Positions 11,022 to 23,995 of a stretch of DNA of 64,000 nucleotides are shown piece by piece; position 1 is the first letter of the stretch; each line of letters opens with the position of its first letter. The position numbers were made by a program, and so were the translations under genes. Below the pieces are notes generated by a model that did no database searches, had not been told where the DNA came from, and saw only the letters and a program-made list of their open reading frames with translations. This stretch comes from Cepaea nemoralis (taxonomy: Eukaryota > Mollusca > Gastropoda > Stylommatophora > Helicidae): contig JACEFZ010022404.1 of NCBI GenBank assembly GCA_014155875.1, positions 419,001 to 483,000 of the forward strand, given 5' to 3'.

Positions 11022-12467
11022 TTAAGATGCCATCGAAGAACTAGAACCAGACATACTGACAGAGAATCTGGAGAAGCCATTATATTAGCCCCATTAAATA
11101 AATCACCGGGACAAGGCGAAATACAAACATAAACTAATTAAAGCAGCAAGAGAAGTAGGAACAGCAAGGCTTCATATACTATGTAACCATAGGTAACGCA
11201 ACAGACACCACGAGACTGGAGAAGCGCCATTATTATTCCAATTTGGACAAACAAAGGCAGTAAAAGAGACTGCACACAACACAGAGGCATTTCTCTGTTG
11301 AGTCAGTACTGAAAAATAATTTGGAACATTCTGGAGAAAAGATTATGACCTACAAAAGAATCCCAGCTAAGTTAAACACAACTTGTATTTAGGGAACGCA
11401 AATGATGCACTATGCTCCGAACACAGATTAATAATAGCAAATAGTTTTTTGCAACATCGTCGTAGCCACACCAAAATCTGGTATAAATGGAATGACATAG
11501 ATCAAGGCATCTCAAATTGACTTTATTCTACTTAGGAAATCAGACAGAAGACTACTATTAGATTCAAGACCACTCCCAAATGCAGACGTTTATACTGACC
11601 ACAAACCAGTCATAATAAAAAAAAAAAAGGATTCCAGCTTATCGGAAAATAAGAAACAAAACGGTAACAACACATGTCATCAATTATAGGAGGCTTCAGG
11701 AAAATACGGTTAAAGACGAATTCAATCAGGAAATCAAAAAACTTCATAAGAACATCCCTGAGGACTACTCAAGCATAGATAAGAAATGGATTGCTCGACA
11801 CACTGAAAAATAAATGTGGAACAAAGAAAGTAGGGCAGGGCAAAAGATTAAGAACAGCTTCCTCTCCACGACGCTTGATGACAGAAGTGGAAAATGATGA
11901 TGATGATGATGATGATGATAATGATTATGATGATGATGATGATGATGATGAAAGGATGCACATATGCTATCTTTACTCTTAGATAACGTATAGAAAAATC
12001 AATCGAATTTAATGAAACTTAGCCTTTAACTTAACCAAGGAAAACCATTTGATAGAAAAGATAGAAACAAGCTGTGGGAAAACCTTAAGCAATATGGAGT
12101 GAGTACAAATCTAACAAACTTTTAGAAGCTTATACAACAACAATGAGTGCACGGTAAGAACTAATGGAGGACCATTTCAACCCTAAACCATCAGATCCGA
12201 GGTACAACAAGGTCCCCCCTCTTGTTCAGCATATGCAAATATATTAGATAAACAGATACCGTAACAATAACTCACGATGAACATAACACAGAAAGAGAAT
12301 CAATGGAAAATTACACCATTAAAGAAATCCTTTTTGCGGGCAATCGAGCATTAATAGCAAACTCGGAAGAAGAATTATAAGACCACATATATAGTCTAAG
12401 CGAAGTGTGCAAGGAACATACCAAGACAATTAGGTTCAGTAAAACAGAGAAAAAACAGCAAAGATTA
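11022..12467 (+). pseudogene. LINE-A copy 1, segment 3: RT region, decayed, with a LINE-B piece inside
   Basis: The translation carries fragments typical of LINE reverse transcriptases: DAIEELEPDI, NKSPGQ, then about 12030-12470 TKENHLIEKIETS (motif A region, with the KAFD block decayed) and an FAGN version of FADD near 12330. Stops are frequent. Between about 11440 and 11985 a second LINE appears nested: an endonuclease piece (SQIDFILLRKSDRR, YTDHKPV) joined to the CCACGACGCTTGATGACAG 3' end and a (GAT)n tail, matching the LINE-B 3' end at 39595-39632. The segment ends exactly at the hAT target duplication. Confidence 0.7.
11896..11951 (+). repeat. (GAT)n microsatellite tail
   Basis: The trinucleotide run directly follows the LINE-B 3' end sequence, so it is best read as that element's tail rather than an independent repeat. 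Confidence 0.8.
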
Positions 12468-12536
12468 ATCTAAAACAGGGGTGGGCAAACTTTTTGTGCG
12501 GAGGGCCGCATTGACAACTGTAAAGCTATTGGGGGG

Positions 12537-12641
<105 letters not shown>

Positions 12642-12659
12642 GTCTGTGTTGTTTACAGC

Positions 12660-13253
12660 TAGTTAGTTAGTTAGTCATAGTTCCAACCTCATATGCTCCC
12701 CATTATGCTCCGTTCCTGTGCCAGTGAATATCGCACAAAACGCTCCCCACTGCCCAATGTGAAAAGTGGAAAAGATAGGAGTCTCGACAAACAAGAGCCC
12801 GCACAGATACACTGTGCATAATGCCGCCGCCAGAATGTCAACACAATAGTCCCCAACGAAACATCCAGTTCATCTTTGATGGACTCAGCAGTCATTTTCC
12901 CATCCGGATGTTTCCTAGATGTTCACCCACACAGTCCACGAAAATACAGTTCATCGTCGATGGCAGTGGCAATCAACCAGAAGCCCAGCAACCACGCATT
13001 TCTGCATAAGGCAAAAACCGGTCAACTCTGGGACATAACCATCTACCATCGCTCCGAACATGTAGTCACGTTCCAAAAAACCTCGGGAACATTCAAAAGC
13101 ATTTCACACGAAACTCACAGCTCACAGTGTCGCGCCACGCACTCACTCAGTAGCAGGGCGACGGAACCATCAAGCCTCCTTAGTCACCTCTTACGACATG
13201 CGTGGTAGGCTACAGTGTTGCTATTCTTTGCTTCTCTTATGGGCCCCGGCAAC
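12660..13253 (-). mobile_element. 594-bp retroposed repeat inserted in the hAT element
   Basis: ACAGC flanks the insert at 12655-12659 and 13254-13258. The second hAT copy runs through this point uninterrupted (62592-62605, GTTTAAAGCAACC), which proves an insertion. A (TTAG)n run at the low end is the reversed (CTAA)n tail, so the element reads on the minus strand. Its 5' part carries GTCGTAAGAGGTGACTAAGG. Open frames are short and show no domain that I recognise. It could be a SINE or a truncated LINE. Confidence 0.8.
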
Positions 13254-13304
13254 ACAGCAACCTATCACAATAAGTAATTATTAATTATTTATAAATAACT
13301 AATT

Positions 13305-16000
13305 CATAGAAGAAACCTCCTAACAGGACATCCTGATTGTGCTGGGAGACTTCAATGCAAAAATAGGTAGTGAGCAAACTCATAAGAAAGTGGCCGGTAT
13401 GGAAAGCCTACATACAACTTCAAATGATAATGAATGGAGAGTCAACAACCTGGCAGAAGCCAAAGGACTGCAGATTAGCAGTACCAGACTACAAAGAAAG
13501 GATATACACAAACAAACTTGGAAATCATGGGACAAGAGAACCTATAATCAAATAGATCACATTTTAATTAACAACAGAAATGCATCAAACATACAACAAG
13601 TTAGAAGTTATAGAGGAGCTGAGTGCCACAGCGACCACTTCCTCGTTGTAGCAAAATTTAAAATAAAACTTAAGAGAGATTTCTATACTAAATTACAAAG
13701 ATTACACCCAACATATAACAGAGAAAAACTACAAGAAATTACAGTCAAAGAGAAATTTACAGATGAAATAAAATGTAAACTTGAAACTCTGCAAACCCTT
13801 TGGAGGAAAGCGGTGACCAAACTTGGTTGAACATCAAGAATACAATTCAATCTACCGCAGAAGAATGTCCAGGTGTGTTAACCACGCATACAAAGAACAG
13901 ACGTTTCAATCAAAAATGTGAAGAAGCAGTCATAAGTAAAAAGAATGCCAGACATTTATGGTTAAATGACATCAACAACATCCAAAAGGAAGAGCAATAT
14001 AGAAATGAATGTAAAGAGGCTACAAAAATAGTTCGACAGCAGAAGCGAGAATATATGAGTAATATAGTTTAGTTTAGTTTTAGTCGTTGGATCAACATCA
14101 CGGCACACGGTTTAACCCATAAGTGCTCCGTTTTCCTCCTAACTCAAACCTGAGTTTGGAGAAACTCAGCTCAATGCACGAACTCCGTTGCATCGGCGTT
14201 GCTTATGAGTAATATCAAAGATATGGAAACTAATCACCAGAAAAACGAATCTAGAAAGTTTTTTAAAGAACTGAAGTCAATGAAACGAGGGCACCAACAC
14301 AACACATATGGTTTAAAAGACAAAAATGAGAATATGATAAACACCAATGAGGAAATGTGCAACATATGGAAAGAATATTTTGTTGAATTACTAAATTGTG
14401 AAGCTCCAAGTAACACTTTCCCACAGGAAGAGGTTCTAACATGTGAACCACAAAATGAAGAACCTGCATTTGAAGAAATCCTATATGTAATCACACGACT
14501 TAAAAACAATAAGGAAACAGGGGCTGATGGAATTGCTGCTGAATTTATAAAGGCAGGTGGCCATGCATTACATCTAAAGCTATACGAACTAATAATAAAA
14601 ATCTGGAGGACAGAAGAATTACCCATGACTTGAAAGAGTCATTATTGATACCTATCTTTAATAAAGGAGACAAGTTCCAATGTGAAAATTATAGAGGAAT
14701 ATCACTACTGTCCACAATCTATAAGATACTATCCGCAGTATTACTAAATATACTAAAACCATATTCAGAAGACATATTAGGTGACTACCAGGCGGGTTTC
14801 AGACAAAACAGATCAACAATAGATCAGATATTTTTCTTACGATAAATAGCCGAGAAAAATTGGGAATATAAAAGAGATCTCCATAACATTTTTGTGGATT
14901 TTAAAAAAGCTTATGATAGTGTCCATAAGAATAGTCTATGGAATGCTATGCAGGAATTTGAAATACCAAGGAAGTTAATCAAGACTATGCATGGAAGATA
15001 CTTATAATATAGTAACATATAATGGCAGGAAATCAGACCCTTTCCAAATAACATCTGGCTTGAAACAACAAGGTGATGCACTATCGCCGCTGCTCTTCAA
15101 TCTTGCCCTAGAAAAAGTTGTAAGGAAGATAAAGGAGGAATATGATATTGGAGAAACATCCAGACTGCTTGGTTATGCGGATGATATAGATATTATAGGG
15201 GAAAATGAACAAACGACATTGGAAATATTGACTCACTTAAAGGAAAAAGCCCAACAGATGGGGCTGGTTATCAACCAAGATAAGACAGAATATACGGTAA
15301 TTTCAAGAGAAGGAATGGCTAAAACTCTGGCCACATACAAGTAGATAATATGACCATTAAATGAACGGAAACATACAAATACCTGGGTACAATCTTCAAC
15401 TGCTCCAACATCATAAGGGAAGAAATACAAACTAGAATCAATTCTGGAAATAAGATATACTATGCACTACAACATCTACTAAAATGAAATGCGCTATCTC
15501 GTAAACACCAAGATCACAATATACAAAACACTGATCAGACCAGTTGTGTTGTATGGCTCTGAAACCTGGAGTACAACACGAAAGCAGACGAAGCCTTGTT
15601 ACAAACTTTTGAGAACAAAGTTTTAAGACGCATCTTTGGACCCATTAGGGATACACAAAGTGGAGAGTGGAAAAGAAGAAGTAACAAAGACATTTATGAT
15701 CTGTTTAAATCCCCGCTAATCACTGGTATCATGAAGGATAATAGACTACAATGGCTGGGGCATATAGAAAGAATGGAAGACAATAGGGAAACAAAACTCA
15801 CTTACACTCAGGAAAGAAATGACCGTAGACCCCGAGGTAGACCAAGAAGACGGTGGAGAGATAATATATATATACACAGACCTACAAGCACTTGGAATCA
15901 ACGACAGGCAAGAGAAGGTCAACCAGAGGGACGAATGGAGACGGATTGTATCTGCAGCAAAGAACCGCAATGGCTCGGAACGCTGAAGAAGAAGAAGAAG
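13305..16000 (+). pseudogene. 5'-truncated LINE with endonuclease and RT, 2.7 kb, inserted in the hAT element
   Basis: ATAAATAACTAATT flanks it at 13291-13304 and 16001-16014, and a (GAA)n tail ends it. It starts mid-endonuclease: VLGDFNAKIG, NQIDHILIN and CHSDHFLVV at 13339-13830. RT motifs follow in broken frames: IFVDFKKAYDSV (motif A, about 14890), LKQQGDALSPLLFN (motif B, about 15060) and LGYADDIDII (motif C, about 15170). A C-terminal LGHIERM and RPRGRPRRRW block ends at about 15870. Frames change at least at 13830, 14633, 14845 and 15344. A 138-bp insert lies at 14066-14203. The tail and the RGRPR block suggest an RTE-like or related clade. Confidence 0.9.
14066..14203 (-). mobile_element. 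138-bp LINE 3'-end insertion with 12-bp target duplication
   Basis: TATGAGTAATAT occurs at 14054-14065 and 14204-14215. The insert begins with (AGTTT)n, the reversed tail. Its complement contains CGGAGCACTTATGGG, matching the last codons of LINE-C (CGGAGCGCTTATGGG near 23500). It is therefore a strongly 5'-truncated LINE-C relative with an (AAACT)n tail. Confidence 0.85.
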
Positions 16001-16192
16001 ATAAATAACTAATTATTGCAATTTTATTTTACTTATACACTTATACATAATTTTTGACAATATGGACAATAACTTTTAATAATTTGTTAACAAGATTTTA
16101 CAACTTGTTATTATAACAAATATTCTTTACTATCTATCAATGGCTTTAATTTAGACACAAACCGACTACATTGTCACTATAATTGTTGATTT

Positions 16193-18022
16193 CTAATGAG
16201 ATGTATGTAACTGCTTGCACTTTTTGTCAATATTCTTGAAATCTTGAGCAAGTTTACTTGTTGAAACTCGCTTGACAGCATGCAAGTTGCAGTCCGACAA
16301 TAAAGACCTATTCTTAGATTTGTTGATCTTCAAGCAAGAGAATGCTTGTTTCGCAAATGTATGTTGATCCAAACAATGATAAATGTTTAGCTGCAAAGTT
16401 TTTCAAGTTGGGAAATGATTCTTGTGATAAAGATCCATAGAAATCCAGTAAACCATCTGACTTGAATTTCTCTTTCAGGTCATGATCTGCTTGTAAGTCA
16501 AGCAGCTCCAACTGCATATTCTCAGTGGCTGTATCAGTTCTGCACTAACAGGGGAACTGAGAATATTGAACAGTGGCTCTAAGTTCTTGAAATATTGGAA
16601 TCTCCATCCAAATTATTCAATCAATATATCTAATTGGGCTTTGTACTTTTCAATCATTTCACCAGAAATGGTTTTTTGTTTCAGCAAAGGGAAGTGACAA
16701 AATCTTTTTTCACTTGCTTGTCTGGAAAACAATGAGAGTTTTGCCTGAAATGATTTTACATGTACATACAATTCATGTGCAAACACACCTTTGCCCTGAA
16801 GTTTGACATTCAGTTAATTTAACTTATTCATAAATTCAATGGCAAACATAAAGTTTAACTTCCACTATTTATTGACAATGTTAGTATTAAAGTCACATTC
16901 AATGCCCTTCATCTCTAGGAACATCACTATTTCTTCTCTGAGTTCCTACACTCGCCTCAACACCTTGCTGAGACTCAGCCATCGAACACTGGTGTGGTGC
17001 AGGACATCGGAATGTTCAGTTTCGAAATCCTCAAGTAATGCCATGAACTGTCTGTGATTAAGTCCTCTTGATCTGATGAGGTTGATGACACTGATAATTG
17101 GGACAATAACATGCTTGATATTCAAAACAGCTTTACACATACGTTCTTGATGAATCACACAGTGAAGTGGTAATAATGTGTGGCCTGGATATTCTGCTTT
17201 AATATTATCACTTATCAACTTCACCAGACGTAAATTTTTATTCCAGTCAAAGCACGAGCTCCGTGAGTTGTAACACTTGCCATCTTATTCCAAACCAACC
17301 TAGTTCTTTCAATACAGTTAGTAGTAGCATTCAATATATCATGGCCTGTGGTTGTGACTTTGAGTGACCCAATACTCAGTAACTCTTCGGTGAGTTTGAA
17401 AGAAGAGTTTATTCCACGTATAAATATCAATAATTGGGACAGTATCATGTACATCGGTACTATCATCCAATGCAAGAGAGTACCACAACAATTGTTTACT
17501 TGCATCTTGAAGTTTATGCATCAAATTGTCACTTATCTTGTCAACACGTCTGACCACAGTTCTCCTTGATAAAGTAATGTTGTCAATTTTTTTTATTTTG
17601 TGTGTAGTGTGTTCTGGACACATAATGTTTGCTGCATCTAGCAAGTATTCCTTGATGATCTCACCATTCAGAAATATGGCTTGTTCTGTTTTACAATTCT
17701 GTGTGACAGCACAAGACTAGCTTAAGTTTCAGCATCTTGAATTGAAGACTGTTTAATGAAAACAGTTTGCTGTTTCTCCAATGATTTCACCAACTTCAGG
17801 TATTTCCTTTCCCTTCCTTCGGTTGTTAAATTGTATCCGAAATCGGAATGTTTTGTTTGATAATGTCTTTTTTAAATTGTATTCCTTGAAGACAGCCACT
17901 GACTCACGACAAAATAAGCAAAATGATTTGCAACTAACATTTATGAAACAGTACCTAGTTGTCCATTCATCATTAAAAACACGGCATTCATCTTCAATCT
18001 TAAGTTTGTTATTGACACTCAT
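16193..18022 (-). pseudogene. hAT transposase, GTF2IRD2-like, copy 1, broken
   Basis: Read from the ATG at 18022-18020, the protein starts with a BED-like zinc finger (FNDEWTTRYCF, then CLFC). The catalytic region follows with LALDDSTDVHDT (first Asp). The second Asp motif, TDGA in the copy at 63638-63919, reads THGA here (codon 17263-17265), a direct active-site loss. The chain continues through LLPLHCVIHQERMC, HTSVRWLSLSKVL and FPNLKNFAAKHL to a stop at 16193. One extra A after the YICE motif near 16352 shifts the frame at the position of the hAT catalytic Glu. Further frameshifts fall near 17230, 17390 and 17700. The class is like the transposase captured in mammalian GTF2IRD2; that is a family inference. 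Confidence 0.88.
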
Positions 18023-18211
18023 TGTGTTAATAAAATTCGAACAGTTAGAATTGTACAAAACTTTAAAACGGAAATGAAACAAAACCTACTGTGTGTGAAA
18101 ATTAAAATATTCGGAAAACAAGTAGTAAATTCAGAATAAATTTCAGAAATATATCAAGACTACTACAACAAATAAATTAATTTGAACATTGTAAATGTGG
18201 AAATAATTTAT

Positions 18212-18216
<5 letters not shown>

Positions 18217-18245
<29 letters not shown>
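18217..18245. repeat. Poly(A) tract in the hAT right arm
   Basis: An uninterrupted adenine run of about 29 bases upstream of the transposase start. It is not at the end of any recognised retroposon. Confidence 0.85.
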
Positions 18246-18249
<4 letters not shown>

Positions 18250-18379
18250 TTAAATTTACTATTTTGCTGCAAATAAATCATTTATTTACCGGAGAAATAT
18301 CTGTCTTTCATAAACATCATCCTTATTAAATGTTTATATATCGATAAATTCTATATGAAAATCGATAAATTCATTACAT

Positions 18380-19616
18380 GGTTCCAAATGTTGCTGTATG
18401 CAGCCGCGGGCCGGGGTTGAGGTGAGCGCCCAACCTTGCATAAATACTCCAATGGCTCGTGCATTCATCACCTATGCAGCAAAAGTCCAACTCCTGGCCT
18501 TCTCGTGCGGAACAGTTTTAACTAACAGGAGAAAGGCTGGTGGCTAGTCACTGGCGCCGAGAAATAACCAGAACGCTCTAGATGTGTATGCACGTACATG
18601 CATGCGCAGACATGTGTGTGCGTACCTACACACCTAAACTCGAGCAAGACCACAGTCTGCTCTAGCAAAGGAAATGTGCTGAAGACGGAGGCAACCAGCC
18701 AGGAGGCGCACTACAGAAATTTAGGATGCCACGCAATCACGCGAAATGAAATATGTCGACTTCTGCTAAGTGTTATGGTGCTTGCCATGCTTTCGACCCC
18801 CAGGCAGGTGCAGTGCTGGGTCCTATGGCTCGAACGGGTCCAACCACACCTACTTGAGGTCCTTCTCAGATGTCCTGTGTAGCCAAGGGACCTGAGAATA
18901 GAGCGTCTGGCCATACAAAGCAAAGACTAAAACTAATGCACTGGAATGCGGAGGGAGTCAGCAACAACAAAAAAAAAAAAAGAATTATAAAACATTTTGG
19001 ACCAAGACAAGGTAAGCGTATGTTGCTTGCAAGAAACACACCTCAACGAAAACGAAATGATGTCTGGGAAATTGCCAGTACTAAGGACACTACTTTCTGA
19101 ACTTAGCAGTCAACCATAAGGTCACCATACAGCGGATACGATCCCACTGTGGAGTACCCGGAAACGACAGAACTGATAGATTGGCTAAGGAAGGAGCAAA
19201 AGAAGAACAGCCTGATGTGCCCGTTACATACCACCAAAAGAAAAGAATGATCAAATCAGTCAGATGGCCATCAAAACTTGCTCAAAACGACTACCACGTT
19301 ATGGGCAGACCAGAACAAGTCATTATTCTGCGCCTCAGAACAGGACACAATAGATTACGCAACCACATGTATACAAGATTCAAGATTGGTGAATCAGCCA
19401 TGTGCACAAGTGGATTGGCGTCGCAGACAGCAGAGCACATACTCAAAGACTGCCCAAATTACAACATGTCTAGGCAAACCTTCTGGCCTAGAAAGACGGC
19501 AGTGGAAGATAAACTCTATGGACTGCTGAGTGAACTAAAAACGACAGTTAAATTCATACAAGAGGCAACATTGCAGTTATAGACATATTTAAGGCGAACG
19601 AAAGAAGAAGAAGAAG
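18380..19616 (+). pseudogene. LINE-F copy with a large internal deletion, inserted in the hAT element
   Basis: CATTACAT flanks it at 18372-18379 and 19617-19624, and it ends in (GAA)n. The 5' 670 bp matches the leader and endonuclease start of the copy at 50040 (GAAGACGGAGGCA, then LMHWNAEGVSNN). At about 19056 the sequence jumps into the RNase H region (WEIASTKDTTF in one frame; GNDRTDRLAKEGAKEE in another) and runs to the C-terminal SGLASQTAEHILKDCPNY. The middle of the endonuclease and the whole RT are missing. It has more 5' leader than the 50040 copy. Confidence 0.9.
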
Positions 19617-19847
19617 CATTACATTACGAAGGTCAAGGACTGTTTACAAAAATAGATAATTAGAAAGACATTTTATCAATAATGTTGAAACAATCATAAC
19701 CGTCCATGAAAGTCTGTAAAATCCAACAACATAACTTAAAAACGAAGTAAAAATGTTTATGTCTAAATGCCTTCGCGGGCCGCATAAAATCAATTGCCGG
19801 GCCGCATGCGGCCCGCGGGCCGTAGATTTCCCACCCCTGATCTAAAA

Positions 19848-20460
19848 GAACACCCCCAGAAACAAGTAATGTGCTTCTAGTACTTATGAAGTACAATATT
19901 ATCAAATAGCAAATCAGAAGACGAGATGGAACATAGATTGCAATAAGGCGAACTAACTAATTGGACAACATGCAAATATAAAGAACAAACGTGCATCAAT
20001 AGTTACTGAGAAAGAATTCTAAAACACAATCATCTTACCAACTCTATGCTACCAATGCCAAACCTGGACAATGACAGAAAATAGTACAGACAAATCACAA
20101 CAACACACAAGAGATTCCTAAGAAGAATACTCCATGTATCAAGAAGATAGAAAATCAGAAATGAAGAAATCAAGACTAAAGTGGAGTTATAGCAGCACTA
20201 GATTTAATCAGAAAACAGCAAGTTAAGTGGTTTGGCAATATAACTAGATTATCAACTAACTGTATACCACAACAAGTAATAATGTACAGACCAAACTGAA
20301 ACAGTAGAATAGGCCGGCCACGTATACGATGGACAGGGAATAGCAGAGTCCACGATAATCTCGATACAGGAAGCCCATAATCGGGCACCCTCCAGATTTT
20401 AATGCTTCACCTCAACACGGCAATGTACAAGAGGAAGAAGATAAGAAGTTGAGACAAGAT
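19848..20460 (+). pseudogene. LINE-A copy 1, segment 4: 3' end
   Basis: This continues LINE-A after the hAT element. It includes ATGAAGTACAATATTATCAAA, an LPTLCYQCQTWTM-like frame near 20038 and the 3' block CTTCACCTCAACACGGCAA at 20404. The same 3' block recurs in reverse at 23770-23815 and 26070-26095. The reading frame is closed by many stops. It ends in the (GA)n tract. Confidence 0.8.
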
Positions 20461-20508
20461 GACATGAGAGAAAGAGAAATAGACAGAGAGAAAGCGAGAG
20501 AGACATAG

Positions 20509-21288
<780 letters not shown>

Positions 21289-21298
21289 CACGGTTCAT

Positions 21299-21553
21299 GC
21301 CGGTCTCCCTGGTAGGGGTTACACGACTTTCTCCGTAATCCCGTATACTCTCGTGAGTAACGTGACGTGCACGAGAATTGGTAGCGGTTCTCTCGGCGTC
21401 GGTAACTTAAGAGTATGTGAGCTGGTCGCTAAGAAAGCAATGGCAAACTACTGAGCATAATCTTGCCAAGAAATCAACAATCAGCTGAAAGATGCTGATG
21501 TTGACAGCGATGTCCTGTAAAGGATATGCGAACAAAAAAAAAACAAAAAAAAC
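21299..21553 (+). mobile_element. tRNA-type SINE, copy 1
   Basis: CACGGTTCAT at 21289-21298 is repeated at 21554-21563. The insert starts GCCGGTCTCCCTGGTAGGGG, carries a conserved middle with AAAGCAATGGCAAACTAC at 21434-21451, and ends in an A-rich tail. Two more copies occur at 31651 and 36021. The pol III B box is poorly kept here but clear in copy 3. Confidence 0.9.
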
Positions 21554-21926
21554 CACGGTTCATACATAAACACACATGGCGCTCATAGACGTAGGTGGGA
21601 GAATTAGAGACAAGAGGATTCAATAGACAACATAACAATCGAAATCTATGGGGATTCGAACCTATCACCTCCAAATAACGACACTCGCCTCGCTGTAGGA
21701 ACAAGTGTACTTCGATACATGACCATGGGTGTCTGGTTGGTCACGCTTTATGAGTTATTGACTTTAATTTATTATCTTCTCATTCTTCTTCGGGTTCCTG
21801 GTTTGAAGCAGACATTTGCGATAATGACTCCATTATCCTTTCTGTCATCTTATGTGTTAGTGAAGTTGCTGTTGTTTATATTATTACTAGCTGACCAGGC
21901 CCGGCTTCACCCATGCCCTGGCGGGG

Positions 21927-21930
<4 letters not shown>

Positions 21931-22003
<73 letters not shown>
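21931..22003. repeat. (ATCT)n microsatellite
   Basis: Pure ATCT tetranucleotides preceded by CTAGCTGACCAGGCCCGG. The Ser-Ile-Tyr-Leu frames through it are artefacts. Confidence 0.95.
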
Positions 22004-22004
<1 letters not shown>

Positions 22005-22302
22005 AGCCAGGGGACTTAACTTAAGATATAGCAATGCTACTAAAAGTTTTGTCCCTTGTTTTATTTTTTCTTATGTTGAGACATGTAATTACAAAATTAA
22101 ATTTTAGTAAGTAAATAGATGATTGTACACTAAGAAACTATTACAGTTGGTTGCACAGAGATGAAAAGAAAACAACTTCTCTTTCAACTTCCTCTGTTGA
22201 CATTTCACATATATGGCATTCTTGTCCTTGTAACTTTGATGTGTTATCTGTGCAACTCTCAATGTCACTAATCTTATTTAGTAAGTACATATAGCTACAT
22301 AT

Positions 22303-23560
22303 CAAGGATCATGTGGAGACGGTTGTGACAAGATCTCAAAAGGGACTAAACGCACTTAAAACTATGGCTGCAGTGGACATAGATCAGAGAATGCTTTTCA
22401 GACTATAGCAGCACTTGCTCCTCTCAGCGATTGATTATGGACTAGGACTGCTCACTGTCTCAAAGAGTCAGCTGGTGAGATTGGAGCGCAAACAGAACGA
22501 GGCTATGCGGGTCATTCTGGGATGCACCAGAGACATCCCAGTGGTGTGTATGCGGTACATCCTTGGTTTGCCGACTGTTGCTGGTAGGCTCAAGGTGATG
22601 CAGGCGAAGGCATACCTCAGAGTAGCTGCTGACACAGATCACCCGTTGCATGAGGCGCTGGACGCAGTTAAGGGCCAGCGACTGATAAGAGGGAAATCAT
22701 GGATGGCTCAGGCGGAGGATACGATCAGACAGGTGTGCCCCTTGGAGAACATTAGGCGAGGAGAGGAGTGGGTCAGAGTGCCAGCGGAGCAGTCAGACTT
22801 GTGCAGAGTTATAATCACATTGTGCAGGGAGTGGCCAGCAGGGGCCACGGAAGTGGAAATCCAGCAACTAATTCAGGATAATGCTCGCCCGGGTGATGTG
22901 ATTATCTACACAGATGGTTCGGTGTTGAGAGGTAGTAGAAGTGCCTGGGGTTTCTTGGCAAAGGCTAATGGTCGACGTTTGGTGCAGGAGAGCCTGGCAT
23001 ATGATACCACAACATCTAGCTTAAGAATGGAGGTGGAGGCAGTCAGTGCAGCTTTCCGCTGGATGGAGAATACGATACACACAAACATCGTGATTGTAAC
23101 TGACTCAGACAGCATTCTGAGTAGGGTGAGGACAGGCAAGCTTCGTGCCGAGTGGCTTGCTTCGCTTCGGAAGTCACGGGTGGCAAGCATCGTCTGGATA
23201 TTTTCTCCGGGGCATGCTGGTGTGCTGGGGAATGAACAGGCAGACAGACTGGCTGGCTCTGCAAAACATGGTGGAATATTGATGCATGATAAAGCAGACG
23301 TGGTTGCCGCCTTGTGGGAGCACGTGTACACCTCGGAGGAGCAATTGGATCACCATGGTCTGGCAAGAATGCGACAGCGTGGAGTGACGAGGGGATCTGG
23401 CCGATGCTGGACGCTTAGAGGAAAGGCGAGACGCACATATAATCAGATTGCTACTGGTACTATTGGGGTTGGAACTCTTCGCTGGCTTCTGAGGATGGGG
23501 ACGGAGCGCTTATGGGTATGCCCCGAATGCTGTGATGTCGGTTCCTAAATCAATCAATCA
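22303..23560 (+). mobile_element. LINE-C, 5'-truncated insertion with 14-bp target duplication
   Basis: ATATAGCTACATAT flanks the insert at 22289-22302 and 23561-23574. The tail is (ATCA)n directly after the stop codon region. Only the sequence after the RT remains. This is the best-preserved LINE-C copy. Related pieces lie at 9233-10035, 14066-14203, 24660-25540, 26362-26835 and 32031-32272. Confidence 0.95.
22415..23548 (+). pseudogene. LINE-C RT C-terminus plus RNase H domain
   Basis: The 377-codon open frame lacks its 5' part; a stop at 22408 separates it from residual upstream codons (QKGLNALKTMAA). It begins in the post-RT region (DYGLGLLT, LERKQNEAMRVILGC). The RNase H domain covers about residues 160-300, with IIYTDGSVL (Asp), MEVEAVSAAF (Glu), VTDSDSI (Asp) and SPGHAGVLGNEQADRLA (His and Asp), so the catalytic set looks complete. 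The C-terminus has CPECCDVGS, possibly part of a zinc-binding motif. RNase H in a non-LTR element points to the I/ingi/R1-type lineages. With no RT it cannot move on its own. Confidence 0.88.
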
Positions 23561-23599
23561 ATATAGCTACATATATATACAGTGGAATATAAAGCTGCA

Positions 23600-23995
23600 T
23601 ATGCAGTGGAAATGTGGTTTCTGATGTTTACAAATATGTAAAGAATACCATGAAGGAAAAAAGCGAATGTAAACGTATTACAACAAACAAATCGCAACTG
23701 TACATTGATTAGTGAAATTAGACGTAGACGGTCAATGCTTATGGAAATGTTATGAGCACAGTCTCATCTCATCTCATCATGTTCCTCTTGTACCTTGCGG
23801 TGTCGAGGTGAAGTATGAGGACAGTTAAACTTGGAAACTTATTGACAATTGGCAAACGTGCTCGGAAAAGAGCACGGCAAAGACAAAAAACACAGACCTG
23901 ATCCACTGCTCCGCTGATCGTATTTGATGGCGAGTCATGACCGCCCATGCTTATCGTTGTGTCACATATGATGATGTTTGGAAAATGTGTCACAC
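23600..23995 (+). pseudogene. RTE1 3' fragment with a LINE-A tail inserted in it
   Basis: The sequence reads through EMWFL, RRRRSM-like codons and WRVMTAHAY-like codons, matching the end of the RTE1 protein, and closes with CACATATGATGATG. Between about 23764 and 23832 a reversed LINE-A 3' end (CTCATCTCATC through GAGGTGAAGTATGA) interrupts it. Stops and frameshifts are frequent. Confidence 0.7.

Noticed and set aside
21885..21930. Possible Helitron end at CTAGCTGACCAGG beside the ATCT run
   Set aside because: There is no terminal hairpin and no matching TC start, and one short motif is not enough.
22906..23366. Minus-strand frames of 107-141 codons in LINE-C
   Set aside because: They are antisense to the RNase H domain; similar shadows occur at 9360-9746 in the reversed copy.
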